From SVTX01 sp045638125 (lineage in GTDB: Bacteria > Bacillota > Clostridia > Oscillospirales > CAG-272): a stretch of DNA of 19,916 nt. The DNA is taken from contig JAZUAS010000138.1 in assembly GCA_045638125.1 (NCBI GenBank), positions 1 through 19,916 of the forward strand, read 5' to 3'. The notes beneath the pieces were generated by a model. It saw nothing but the letters and a program-made list of their open reading frames with translations, was not told where the DNA came from and did not search any database. A program made the translations under genes and the position numbers. Below, piece after piece: positions 7,626-15,427 of this stretch. The number at the start of each line of letters is the position of its first letter. Positions within the stretch are counted from its first letter, which is position 1.

Positions 7626-8099
7626 ATGTTGATTAAGATAATAGGCAGTGTTTTTCTTTGTGCCTCGGGAATATTTTCAGCTCTGTCGCTTTGCCGCTAC
7701 CACCGACGGAGACTCGATACCACAGATGGCTTTATTTCTCTAATTTACTATATAAAAGGGCAGGTGGACTGCTATGCGCGGCCTATTGGGGATATATTGC
7801 ACTCTCTGTCGCCCGAGATATTGCGCGATTGCAACTGTCCGTCGGGCGCAAACTCACTTGAGGAGCTTGTGGGTGAAAGCAAAATATATCTGGACCGCGA
7901 GACGTTGCGCCTGCTTACGTCCTTTTCAAACGAATTTGGATCGATATTCAGAGAGGAGCAGACGCGCAGATGTGACCACTACATCTCGCTACTTCGTGAG
8001 CGCCGAGGAGATATTGCGAGCCGTTTGCCTGCGGAGATGCGCTCGGGGAGTGCTATCTGTATATGTATCGCCCTTTGTCTTGCGATACTTTTGTGGTAG
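7626..8099 (+). CDS. spoIIIAB: Stage III sporulation protein AB
   Basis: A 157-residue protein slightly shorter than the B. subtilis one (171). It has one hydrophobic segment at the N-terminus (about 2-21) and one at the extreme C-terminus (about 141-156), with a helical soluble part between, the usual SpoIIIAB layout. SpoIIIAB resembles GspF-type platform proteins of type II secretion and is proposed to work with the SpoIIIAA ATPase. The AGGAT ribosome binding site overlaps the spoIIIAA stop, which suggests translational coupling. Confidence 0.88.
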   Translation: MLIKIIGSVFLCASGIFSALSLCRYHRRRLDTTDGFISLIYYIKGQVDCYARPIGDILHSLSPEILRDCNCPSGANSLEELVGESKIYLDRETLRLLTSFSNEFGSIFREEQTRRCDHYISLLRERRGDIASRLPAEMRSGSAICICIALCLAILLW

Positions 8100-8125
8100 A
8101 AATACTGCTGTAAGAGGTTTAAAAA

Positions 8126-8320
8126 TTGGATATTGGACTTATTTTAAAGGTCGCAGGCGTTGGAATACTCGTCAGCGCGGCGGCACAGATATTGCAAAAA
8201 TCGGGAAGAGACGAGCAATCCACACTTGTGGTGATATCGGGAATAATCGTGGTGCTGATAATGTTGGTAGGCGAGATAGAGAAGCTTTTTGAGCTTGTCA
8301 TCTCGGTGTTTGGCTTTTAA
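8126..8320 (+). CDS. spoIIIAC: Stage III sporulation protein AC
   Basis: A 64-residue protein with two membrane segments, starting LDIGLILKVAGVGIL. SpoIIIAC is a small integral membrane part of the mother cell-forespore channel (68 residues in B. subtilis). The start codon is TTG at 8126 with AAGAGG eight bases upstream; no better ATG exists. Its TAA overlaps the ATG of spoIIIAD by one base (TAATG), so the two are coupled. Confidence 0.92.
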   Translation: MDIGLILKVAGVGILVSAAAQILQKSGRDEQSTLVVISGIIVVLIMLVGEIEKLFELVISVFGF

Positions 8321-8715
8321 TGAGCGAGCTTTTGTTTAAAATATGCGCCGTTGCCGCGGTAGCGTCAATGCTGATCCTGCTTGTCAAAAAGTGGGGAGGG
8401 GAGCTTGGAGTTATGCTGAAGATCGCGTCGGCAATAACGCTGGCGGTCATCTGTTTCGGCGCTTTGTCGCCGGCAATCGAGTATATAAGAGAGCTTGCGA
8501 CGCTTGGAGAGGGTGAGGGACTGGTAGAGTCGGCGGAATTTATGCTCCAAGTGCTTGCGGTAGCCATGGTAACTCATGTTTCGGCTAATGTCTGCCGCGA
8601 TTGCGGAGAGGCAACCCTTGGCACTTACGTTGAGCTTGGGGGCAAGGTAGAGATCATTCTTCTGTCGCTGCCGTTAATAAAAAGCATGATAGAGCTTACG
8701 GTTGAATTACTTTGA
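8320..8715 (+). CDS. spoIIIAD: Stage III sporulation protein AD
   Basis: A 131-residue hydrophobic protein (133 in B. subtilis) with about four membrane segments. It is a paralogue-like partner of SpoIIIAC: the N-terminal half has a similar hydrophobic pattern, ending near ALSPAIEYI. It is part of the SpoIIIA membrane complex. The ATG overlaps the spoIIIAC stop, and the gene ends nine bases before spoIIIAE. Confidence 0.92.
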   Translation: MSELLFKICAVAAVASMLILLVKKWGGELGVMLKIASAITLAVICFGALSPAIEYIRELATLGEGEGLVESAEFMLQVLAVAMVTHVSANVCRDCGEATLGTYVELGGKVEIILLSLPLIKSMIELTVELL

Positions 8716-8724
8716 GATAAGGAT

Positions 8725-9882
8725 ATGAGTACAAAAAAGAGGATAGCGCTATGTTTGGCGCTGGTGTTGATTCTAACGGCGGTATTTGCGGCGAGTGTTG
8801 GGGCATCGGACGGAGATTCTGATTTTGAAACTCTGCCCGAGGAATATGGCGACTTTTTAGACGCGCTACCCGACGGCATTCTGGACAAACTTCCCCAAAG
8901 CTCTCTGAATGATGATAGGGAATCACTTGTATCAGGCGCAGGTGAGATGGCAAGCGTAAGTTATCTTTTGGGCGTTCTTTTCGAGGCGTTCGGCGGAGCG
9001 GTGACAGAGCTTTTGCCAACCTCAGCACTTCTTTTGGGCATCGTAATACTTTCTTCAATTTCTCATGCATTCGCTTCAAATTTTGTAGGTGGGCTTTCTG
9101 CGGCAGTCGGCTTTGCCTGCCGACTTTGCTCATTCTGTTCGATAGCGGCGATTTCGGTTGGGGCGCTATCTCGGCTGTCGGAGTATTTTGACTCACTACT
9201 TAGGGCGGTTGCCGCTTTTGTTCCGCTTTCCGGTGTGCTATATGCTATGGGGGGCAATCTTACGGGCGCGGCATCGGGTGCGGTAACCCTTTCCGCCACA
9301 CTTGCCGTCTGTCAGTTTTTCTTTTCGGAGACTGTAATCCCGGTTTTCTGCACCTGTTTGTCACTGTCTCTCATATCGGTTTTCGATGGCATTGGTGCGT
9401 CTGGGTCGATTGCGGCAACAGTGAAAAAATGGTACACCACCGCTCTCGCGTTTATAATGATGATACTCACCGCCTCTATCGCGGCGCAGGGGATTTTGGC
9501 ATCAAAGGCAGACGGAGCGGCAATGAGAGGAATGAAATTTGCGGCGAGTAGCTTTATACCCGTGTCGGGAGGAGCGGTTTCGTCAACGCTCGGTACGCTG
9601 GCGGCGTCGGTTGAGCTGATACGCGGCTCTGTTGGAGTTGTAGGCGTGGTAATAATACTGCTCATGCTTATACCGGTTATAGTGGAGCTTGCCGCGATGC
9701 GCGGAATATTGGCTTTAACCTCTTTTACCGCAGGACTTTTGGGCTGCTCGGGAGAAAAGAGGTTTTTAGAGGAGATCGGCTCGCTCTACGGCTATCTTGA
9801 GGGCATCGCCGCCATAAGCGCGGCGGTCTTTATTATAGCGATGGCGGTGTTTGCGTCAACTGCGGCGGCGGTGTCGGGATAG
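8725..9882 (+). CDS. spoIIIAE: Stage III sporulation protein AE
   Basis: A 385-residue polytopic membrane protein (399 in B. subtilis). The N-terminus has a signal-like hydrophobic stretch (about 6-28) followed by a soluble acidic part (about 29-75), then about seven membrane segments rich in A, G, S and V, as in SpoIIIAE. It is thought to form part of the channel through the mother-cell-derived membrane. The Shine-Dalgarno AAGG sits very close to the ATG (two bases), which is weak, but no alternative start fits the signal-like N-terminus better. Confidence 0.93.
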   Translation: MSTKKRIALCLALVLILTAVFAASVGASDGDSDFETLPEEYGDFLDALPDGILDKLPQSSLNDDRESLVSGAGEMASVSYLLGVLFEAFGGAVTELLPTSALLLGIVILSSISHAFASNFVGGLSAAVGFACRLCSFCSIAAISVGALSRLSEYFDSLLRAVAAFVPLSGVLYAMGGNLTGAASGAVTLSATLAVCQFFFSETVIPVFCTCLSLSLISVFDGIGASGSIAATVKKWYTTALAFIMMILTASIAAQGILASKADGAAMRGMKFAASSFIPVSGGAVSSTLGTLAASVELIRGSVGVVGVVIILLMLIPVIVELAAMRGILALTSFTAGLLGCSGEKRFLEEIGSLYGYLEGIAAISAAVFIIAMAVFASTAAAVSG

Positions 9883-9896
9883 GAGACGCAGATAAG

Positions 9897-10391
9897 ATGA
9901 AGCAGTATGTAATTACGGTGATAATAGTTGGGGTTATCGGCTCATTAGTCAGTATTCTTTCGCCCGACGGAGAGGGCGGCGGACTAAAAGCACACGTCCG
10001 TCTTGCCGTAGGACTCGTTTTGACACTGGTCTGTATCTCACCACTCATTTCTTTGGTTCAAACTCTTGGAGAGCTTGACATACAGGGACTTGTAGGCGAT
10101 ATAGAGGGGAGCGACAGAGAAGAATACGAGAGCATTTTTCAGTCGGGATATGATGCCGCCGAGATTGAAAACCTAAAAGAGGGAATAAAGTCAATTCTTC
10201 GGGAAAGGTTTGACGTAACATATGACGAGTGCTACGTATCGGTGGTCACTCGGACAGACAAAGACGGAAAAAGACATCTTGAACGCATTTTTATAAACTT
10301 TTACGGCGCCGCTATCTGGAAGAATACGGGCGAGATAGAGAGTTATCTGGCGGAGCTTTTCGGGTGTGAGGTGGTCACCGCCGTGGGATAG
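9897..10391 (+). CDS. spoIIIAF: Stage III sporulation protein AF
   Basis: A 164-residue protein, shorter than in B. subtilis (206). Two membrane segments lie at the N-terminus (about 5-22 and 35-55), followed by a soluble C-terminal domain (about 70-164), the known SpoIIIAF layout with a ring-building-motif-like domain. It follows spoIIIAE by 14 bases with GGAGA nine bases before the ATG. Confidence 0.88.
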   Translation: MKQYVITVIIVGVIGSLVSILSPDGEGGGLKAHVRLAVGLVLTLVCISPLISLVQTLGELDIQGLVGDIEGSDREEYESIFQSGYDAAEIENLKEGIKSILRERFDVTYDECYVSVVTRTDKDGKRHLERIFINFYGAAIWKNTGEIESYLAELFGCEVVTAVG

Positions 10392-10402
10392 AAAGGATTA
10401 AT

Positions 10403-10930
10403 ATGATCGACAGATCAAACGATATAGTTGGCGCTATGAGCCATATGAAAAAGAAAGGGACGCTTAAGATCATAATTATCGGCTTTATCGTGGGTATCGC
10501 ACTCTTGGTTGTGGGGAGCTTGGCCTTTAACGACAAAACGAGCGAGGGGGGAGAGAACGATGCGGTGGGAACACCGTCATATTCTTCATTCCTTGAATAT
10601 AAGGACTCAGTCAAGCGTGAGATAGAGGAGACCTGCCTTTGTGTCAAGGGGGTCAAAAGCGCACACGCGGTGGTCTTCTTTGACGGCGTTGGCGAGAGCA
10701 AATACGCACAAAATACCCAGTCGGGCAGCTCGGAGAAGAACGAGTACGTTATTATCGGTAGTGGATCTAACTCCCATGCGCTCTATCTTGGCGAGAGCCT
10801 ACCGCCGCTGTCGGGCATCGGTGTGGTGTGTGACACGGGAGAGAGCGACGCCATAAAAAATGAGATCGCCGCCCTCTTGGCGGCGGCATACGGTCTGCCC
10901 TTGACAAGGGTTTACGTTTCCGAGGGATAA
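10403..10930 (+). CDS. spoIIIAG: Stage III sporulation protein AG
   Basis: A 175-residue protein, shorter than in B. subtilis (229). One membrane segment lies at about 22-41, then a short variable linker, then a ring-building-motif domain: YKDSVKREIEETC, the GVKSAHAVVFFDG strand, and AAAYGLPLTRVYV at the end. The B. subtilis homologue forms a large ring in the space between the two forespore membranes. Good AAAGGA ribosome binding site. It ends 94 bases before spoIIIAH, the only wide gap in the operon. Confidence 0.9.
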   Translation: MIDRSNDIVGAMSHMKKKGTLKIIIIGFIVGIALLVVGSLAFNDKTSEGGENDAVGTPSYSSFLEYKDSVKREIEETCLCVKGVKSAHAVVFFDGVGESKYAQNTQSGSSEKNEYVIIGSGSNSHALYLGESLPPLSGIGVVCDTGESDAIKNEIAALLAAAYGLPLTRVYVSEG

Positions 10931-10961
10931 TAAAATATAGAAACTTTTTTCTCGCGGTACA

Positions 10962-10989
10962 CATATATTGTTATTTGCAAAAATATAAT
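10962..10989 (+). promoter_or_regulatory. Candidate internal promoter before spoIIIAH
   Basis: The 94-base gap between spoIIIAG and spoIIIAH is AT-rich and holds CATATATT (10962-10969), 12 bases, then AATATAAT (10982-10989), loosely like a sigma-E promoter. TATAAT at 10984-10989 could also be a sigma-A -10 without a good -35. An internal promoter, at a different position, is known in the B. subtilis spoIIIA locus. Confidence 0.3.
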
Positions 10990-11024
10990 GTAGCGTAACA
11001 AAAAACATTTCGGAGGAAATATTT

Positions 11025-11618
11025 ATGGCAATCAACGACAAAATTAAAGCGGTCAAGAACTTTTTTATGAAATCGGGAAAGCGTAATCTCATCATCGTCT
11101 GCTCGGTAGTGCTTATTGGCGCGGCGGTCTGGATGAACTGGCTCTTTTTCTCGGGAAATGATGATGGAGGCTTCGACTACACGGGTGGCACGGGAATGTC
11201 GGGCGAGCTTGACAATTCCAAGAATCCCACCTCGGGCGATGACGCTAACACCAGTGTCTCGGCTACCGATAGCTACTTTGCCACCGTCCAGGTCAGCCGT
11301 CAGAGAGCAAGAGACGAGGCTCTTGAGGTACTTAACTCGGTAATTGACAACGCAAATGCAAGCGATAGCGTCAAGGCAGAGGCGGTTGCAGAGGTAAAGC
11401 AGATCTCCGAGGAGATGAAGCAGGAATCCGACATCGAGGCGGTTATCGTTTCCAAGGGCTTTGAAAAGTGCGTCACCGTTATCAATGACGGCACCGCAAG
11501 CGTGGTAGTTAAGTGTGAGGGTCAGCTTACCCCTGCCCAGCTCGCGCAGATCAATTCCGTGGTCTACGAATACGCAGGCATCGAGCCCGTTAACATCACC
11601 GTCATGGCAAGACAGTAA
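11025..11618 (+). CDS. spoIIIAH: Stage III sporulation protein AH
   Basis: A 197-residue protein (218 in B. subtilis) made in the mother cell. One membrane segment lies at about 23-44, then a Gly/Ser/Asp-rich linker (about 45-85), then a YscJ/FliF-like domain (about 90-197) that in B. subtilis binds the forespore protein SpoIIQ across the septal space. Visible family features are SYFATVQVSRQRARDEALEV, with the conserved R..R.E pattern, and VSKGFEKCVTVI. GGAGGA lies seven bases before ATG 11025. It is the last gene of the operon. Confidence 0.93.
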   Translation: MAINDKIKAVKNFFMKSGKRNLIIVCSVVLIGAAVWMNWLFFSGNDDGGFDYTGGTGMSGELDNSKNPTSGDDANTSVSATDSYFATVQVSRQRARDEALEVLNSVIDNANASDSVKAEAVAEVKQISEEMKQESDIEAVIVSKGFEKCVTVINDGTASVVVKCEGQLTPAQLAQINSVVYEYAGIEPVNITVMARQ

Positions 11619-11635
11619 TCTTACATATTGTCGGA

Positions 11636-11664
11636 GGGGAAGCATCCAAAAACGGAGCTTCCCC
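11636..11664 (+). terminator. Strong hairpin after spoIIIAH
   Basis: GGGGAAGC (11636-11643) pairs with GCTTCCCC (11657-11664), and TCC (11645-11647) pairs with GGA (11654-11656) inside, giving 11 pairs with one bulged A and an AAAAAC loop. No T run follows, so it is not a textbook intrinsic terminator. It could stabilise the spoIIIA mRNA 3' end or act as a partial terminator. Confidence 0.45.
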
Positions 11665-11765
11665 TGCTTCATGCAACAAAAAAGAAAACAAATAATAAAA
11701 ACGTAAAACAAACAAGCACTTCTTTGCATAGAATGTATAGAAAAAGGCAGAAAGGACATTTTTCT

Positions 11766-12821
11766 ATGCAGCACCATTATTTTGCCGCGTCAAACTCGTC
11801 AGATGGATTTAAAAGCTATTACGGGGAAGTCTTTGAGAGGGCAGATAGAATATACATAATCAAGGGAGGTCCCGGCACGGGAAAATCGAGCTTTATGAAA
11901 AAATGCTCCGTCGAGGCGGAGCGTGAGGGGAAAGGGGTGGAGTATTATTATTGCTCGTCCGACCCCTCGTCGCTGGACGGAATACTTATATTCGGTGAGG
12001 GCGAGATAATAGGCATTGTAGACGGCACCTCGCCACACGTCTGGGAACCGACCTGCCCGGGTGCCAAGGAAGAAATCATAAATTTGGGTGAGTTTTGGCA
12101 CTCAAAGACACTTCGAGAGCAGAAAAATGAGATATTTGCTCTCTCAAACAAAAAAAGCGCCGCTTTTAAGAGGGCGTACGCGTATCTTCGATCTTGCGGA
12201 AATTTGAGGATAGTCTCCGACGCGCTTTTGCGTAAGGCAACCGATTTTGATAAGCTTCAAGGTGCGGCGCAGAGACTTGCAAGGTCACTGGAGATAGATG
12301 AGGGCAATTTTAGGTCTATTCCCGCGCTGACTTCGGCCGTCGCAATGACGGGCAGAGTAAAGCTCGACACATTCGAGCAGAACTCAAAAAGGCTTTGGCG
12401 TATTGGAGAATTTTATGGTGTTGGACAGTGGTTTCTTGATGCACTGATAGGTTCTCTGCAAAAATATCAAGTTAATGCGCGAGTTTCCTATAATTGCATA
12501 GATCCAAGATATTGTGACGGAATCTTTTTGGAAAAAGAAGCTTTGGGGTTTGTGATTGGTAAGCAAGGAAATGATGACGTAGAGGATAGTGACGGCGAGC
12601 GTTTCATAAACACCAAACGGTTCGTTCGTACAGAGAAAATGCGAGAAATAAGAGGGGAATTGCGCTATGCGTCGAGGCTTTATTCCGATTGCCTTGATGG
12701 TGCACTCCACGCCTTGAGCGAAGCCAAGGTCTATCATTTCCTCCTTGAGGACATTTATAAGCACGCTATGGATTTTACCGCTCTTGGCGAGTTTTCTCGC
12801 GAGTTTGCGAATAGCCTGTAA
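11766..12821 (+). CDS. P-loop ATPase of unknown function (PRK06851-like)
   Basis: A 351-residue protein with a Walker A motif GGPGTGKSS at 34-42. It resembles the Firmicutes family I know as PRK06851: an N-terminal HHYFAASNSSDGFKSYY block, IYIIKGGPGTGKS, YYYCSSDPSSLDGI, IVDGTSPHV, PGAKEEIINLGEFW. No biochemical role is known to me; the family is frequent in spore formers. The start at 11766 is chosen because AGAAAGGA precedes it and the family begins near this point. The frame stays open upstream to 11628, but that stretch overlaps the hairpin, has no Shine-Dalgarno and has no family similarity. The gene follows spoIIIAH by 147 bases in the same direction, so a link to sporulation is possible but unproven. 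Confidence 0.8.
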   Translation: MQHHYFAASNSSDGFKSYYGEVFERADRIYIIKGGPGTGKSSFMKKCSVEAEREGKGVEYYYCSSDPSSLDGILIFGEGEIIGIVDGTSPHVWEPTCPGAKEEIINLGEFWHSKTLREQKNEIFALSNKKSAAFKRAYAYLRSCGNLRIVSDALLRKATDFDKLQGAAQRLARSLEIDEGNFRSIPALTSAVAMTGRVKLDTFEQNSKRLWRIGEFYGVGQWFLDALIGSLQKYQVNARVSYNCIDPRYCDGIFLEKEALGFVIGKQGNDDVEDSDGERFINTKRFVRTEKMREIRGELRYASRLYSDCLDGALHALSEAKVYHFLLEDIYKHAMDFTALGEFSREFANSL

Positions 12822-12858
12822 AACAAAAATCGCGCGATTTATTAAGCTAATAATCAAT

Positions 12859-12884
12859 AGCGGCTCTCCCGTGGGAGAGCCGCT
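12859..12884. terminator. Hairpin between converging genes
   Basis: A perfect 11-pair stem, AGCGGCTCTCC (12859-12869) with GGAGAGCCGCT (12874-12884), and loop CGTG. It lies 37 bases after the ATPase gene and 13 bases after the LRR gene, which converge. Both flanks have only weak T content, so it is probably a bidirectional terminator of modest strength. Confidence 0.65.
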
Positions 12885-12897
12885 AAGTTGTTAGAAA

Positions 12898-14673
12898 TTA
12901 CGTTTCGGGAGTATATATGATGTCTCCGTCAGTACATTTGATGGTGATAGATTGGCCGCCAACGCTGCCAAATCCGTAGAAGCAGCCACGGTTATCAATG
13001 GCGTTCCATTCTTCTATGGTGCCAAGATAATAGACTGTTTTCAGACGGTCTGAAGTATAAAGCGAACCCTTATCGAGTGTTTTTACGCTTGCAGGTACTT
13101 GAAGCGTATGGATAAGAGTATCCTTAATATTCAAGGCATTTGCGGCAACGAATGTAGTTCCTTCACGTATGCAGTAAAAGTTTCCGCTAGCACTTCCGAT
13201 GCGGATCATATAATTGTCAACGTATAATCCGGGAAATCCGTCGACGGAGAAAGAAAGGTTTGTGGTTTCGAATGCGGTTTTTTCAAAAACGTCTCTTTCA
13301 ATGTACTGAATTTCTTCGGGAACAACTATGTCTGCAAGTGCTGAGCAGTACCAAAATGCTTTCTCGCTAATGCGGAGAAGTCCTTCGGGGAGAGTAACCT
13401 TTGTAAGGGACTTTTGGCTTGAAAATGCTCTCTGGGCAATGGTGAGTGTTCCGGGTTTTACGTTCACTTCTGAAGGAAGATCGGAAGATCGGGTGGTGAT
13501 CAAATGCTTGCCGATGTAGAGAATGCCGTTTTCCCAGTTGTCAGGATTGTCGTAAATAGGTGTATCAATAAAGGTATCCCAACCTATTTCTATAGCTGTG
13601 TCGGGGAGAGTAACCTTGACAAGATCAGCGCATTGATTAAAAGCGTTATCGTCTATTGTAGGAACACTTTCAGGAACAGTTACGCTAGTGATTCCGGGAA
13701 TGCTGAATGCATTAGCATAAACCGTGTAACTCCGTCCGTTATAGCTGTCGGGGAGCGTAATTACTTGCTCATTTCCCTCGTATCCCACCAAAGCGAAGAC
13801 TTTAGATTGGTCATATATCAGCTCGATTTCGTAAAATATGAAACCGTTTTCGTCAACGAGAATATTGCTCTCACCCGTTTCGGAGAAGACGAGGTGTGTA
13901 GCTGCGCCTGAAGGAGTATAAAGATCGTATTTATAGTTGGGGATAGAGGAACGATTGCAGAACTCCAGTGTTCGGGTGCCAACTGTAAAGGATTTTGTTC
14001 CTCCGTTGGAATCGAAGGTTGTGATATCGCTACCAAAAGTCAAAGAAATAATACCGTCACAGTTGAAGGCTTTTGCGCCGATGGTAGTCACGCTATCGGG
14101 AATTACCATAATTGCGATGGAATCGCAATCTTCAAAAGCACTGTCGCCAATAATTATGAGTGTGTCGGGCAGGTCGATCTTGCGGATGTTATCGCAGTTT
14201 TTAAAAGCGGACGCGCCAATCTCCGTTACACCTTCGGGGACTTCAAGTTGGTAAAGGGTCTTGCCGTAATCGGTCAGACCTTTCACGACAGTTCCCTCAA
14301 TAATAAAAATCAAGCTTTCGATTTGATCGTTTTCTTCGGGATTTTCGGGGGGACGAGTTTCAGTACCGTCGTTAGGTCTGGTTTCAGTGCTGTCATTGGG
14401 TTGGGTTTCGTCATTGCCGTCGGAACCGGGACGCCCGTCAACATCGACATCAGTGGTATCGGTGGATGTTGCGGGAGGAGTGTTTTCGGTAGGACGTTGT
14501 GTTTCGGATTCATTTTCCTCTACATTTTCCCGTTCAGATGTTGAGACAGATGATGTATTAGTGTTATCAGGAGATGATGTTCCAATGTCGCATGCGGCAA
14601 AGAAGCAAATCGACGAGAGGATTAAGATTGCAGAAAGAACTACATACAAAAGTTTTTTAATATTTGTTTGCAT
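12898..14673 (-). CDS. BspA-like leucine-rich-repeat lipoprotein
   Basis: A 591-residue predicted surface lipoprotein. The signal peptide has K6-K7, a hydrophobic core and a lipobox ending FFAAC, with C28 the predicted lipidated cysteine. Residues about 30-125 are a Thr/Asn/Glu/Pro-rich low-complexity linker with short near-repeats (ETRPNDGTETRP). From about 130 to the end are LRR_5 (BspA-type) repeats of the form L..I.LPD.V..IG..AF..C..L, with a less regular stretch around 215-300. A terminal YYLGTIEEWNAI block is common at the end of BspA-like proteins. Such proteins are cell-surface adhesion or binding proteins in gut and oral bacteria; the ligand cannot be predicted. ATG 14673 has GGAGA seven bases upstream. 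It lies downstream of pgsA on the same strand with no terminator between. Confidence 0.9.
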   Translation of the reverse strand: MQTNIKKLLYVVLSAILILSSICFFAACDIGTSSPDNTNTSSVSTSERENVEENESETQRPTENTPPATSTDTTDVDVDGRPGSDGNDETQPNDSTETRPNDGTETRPPENPEENDQIESLIFIIEGTVVKGLTDYGKTLYQLEVPEGVTEIGASAFKNCDNIRKIDLPDTLIIIGDSAFEDCDSIAIMVIPDSVTTIGAKAFNCDGIISLTFGSDITTFDSNGGTKSFTVGTRTLEFCNRSSIPNYKYDLYTPSGAATHLVFSETGESNILVDENGFIFYEIELIYDQSKVFALVGYEGNEQVITLPDSYNGRSYTVYANAFSIPGITSVTVPESVPTIDDNAFNQCADLVKVTLPDTAIEIGWDTFIDTPIYDNPDNWENGILYIGKHLITTRSSDLPSEVNVKPGTLTIAQRAFSSQKSLTKVTLPEGLLRISEKAFWYCSALADIVVPEEIQYIERDVFEKTAFETTNLSFSVDGFPGLYVDNYMIRIGSASGNFYCIREGTTFVAANALNIKDTLIHTLQVPASVKTLDKGSLYTSDRLKTVYYLGTIEEWNAIDNRGCFYGFGSVGGQSITIKCTDGDIIYTPET

Positions 14674-14748
14674 CGTATATCTCCAATTCTTTGTATAAAT
14701 GTTTAAGAAAGACTATAAATTGCGTTATTATCGTTTTTATCTTTTAAT

Positions 14749-15396
14749 TTACTTTTCAGGATCAAGATACTTCCACGCGCCTACGATATAGTTTATGCCC
14801 GAATGAATGGTGAGATAGGTCATAAGAGTCATCGTGACGATGGTGAGAGGGGGATATTTAATAAGCTGTTCTGCGACAGAGCCTTCGCCCAAAAAGATGC
14901 CGATGATCTTGATAATAACCGGCTCAAGGATAGCCGCGCAGATAGCGATGATCTGCATAACAGTCTTCATTTTGCCAAGAATGTTCGCCGCGATGACCAC
15001 CTTTTCCTTGCTCGATGCCGCCACAAGACGGATGCTGGTAACAGCCAGCTCGCGGAATACTACGATCAGAAGTGCAAAGAAGAATATGGTGAACATAACA
15101 AGGTTATCCTTGCTTGTGAAAAGAATGCAGAACATAGCGCCGATTACCATAAACTTGTCTGCAAGAGGATCAAGGAATTTGCCGAAATCGGTGATAAGGT
15201 TGTATTTTCTCGCAATTTTGCCGTCGAGCATATCGGTGATAGATGCGGCGATGAAAAGAAGCGCGCCTACAACGGTCAGTATCAAATCGACAAAGGGGTT
15301 AAAATCGGTGAAGGTAGGCAGAAGCATTACCACCATAAATATCGGTACCATAATAAGACGGAGAACCGACAGCTTATTGGGAAGATTCATTTTCAT
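14749..15396 (-). CDS. pgsA: CDP-diacylglycerol-glycerol-3-phosphate 3-phosphatidyltransferase
   Basis: PgsA makes phosphatidylglycerolphosphate from CDP-diacylglycerol and glycerol-3-phosphate at the inner membrane, the committed step to phosphatidylglycerol. The 215-residue protein has the CDP-alcohol phosphotransferase motif DG..AR........G...D...D, seen as DGKIARKYN followed by DFGKFLDPLADK. Several membrane segments and the N-terminal NLPNKLSVLRLIMVP block fit PgsA. Two ATGs lie at 15396 and 15390; the first has AAAGG upstream. It follows rimO by 31 bases, a pairing (rimO-pgsA) common in Firmicutes. Confidence 0.95.
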   Translation of the reverse strand: MKMNLPNKLSVLRLIMVPIFMVVMLLPTFTDFNPFVDLILTVVGALLFIAASITDMLDGKIARKYNLITDFGKFLDPLADKFMVIGAMFCILFTSKDNLVMFTIFFFALLIVVFRELAVTSIRLVAASSKEKVVIAANILGKMKTVMQIIAICAAILEPVIIKIIGIFLGEGSVAEQLIKYPPLTIVTMTLMTYLTIHSGINYIVGAWKYLDPEK

Positions 15397-15427
15397 TTTA
15401 AATGCCTTTCTTGCTTAATTTATTTGA

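Noticed and set aside
11628..11765. N-terminal extension of the P-loop ATPase
   Set aside because: The frame is open, but it runs through the hairpin after spoIIIAH, lacks a Shine-Dalgarno and has no family similarity; ATG 11766 is the better start.
14357..14410. Short repeated DNA in the LRR lipoprotein gene, considered as a CRISPR or tandem repeat
   Set aside because: It encodes the degenerate Thr/Arg/Pro/Asn linker of the lipoprotein; repeats are imperfect, in frame and lack spacers.
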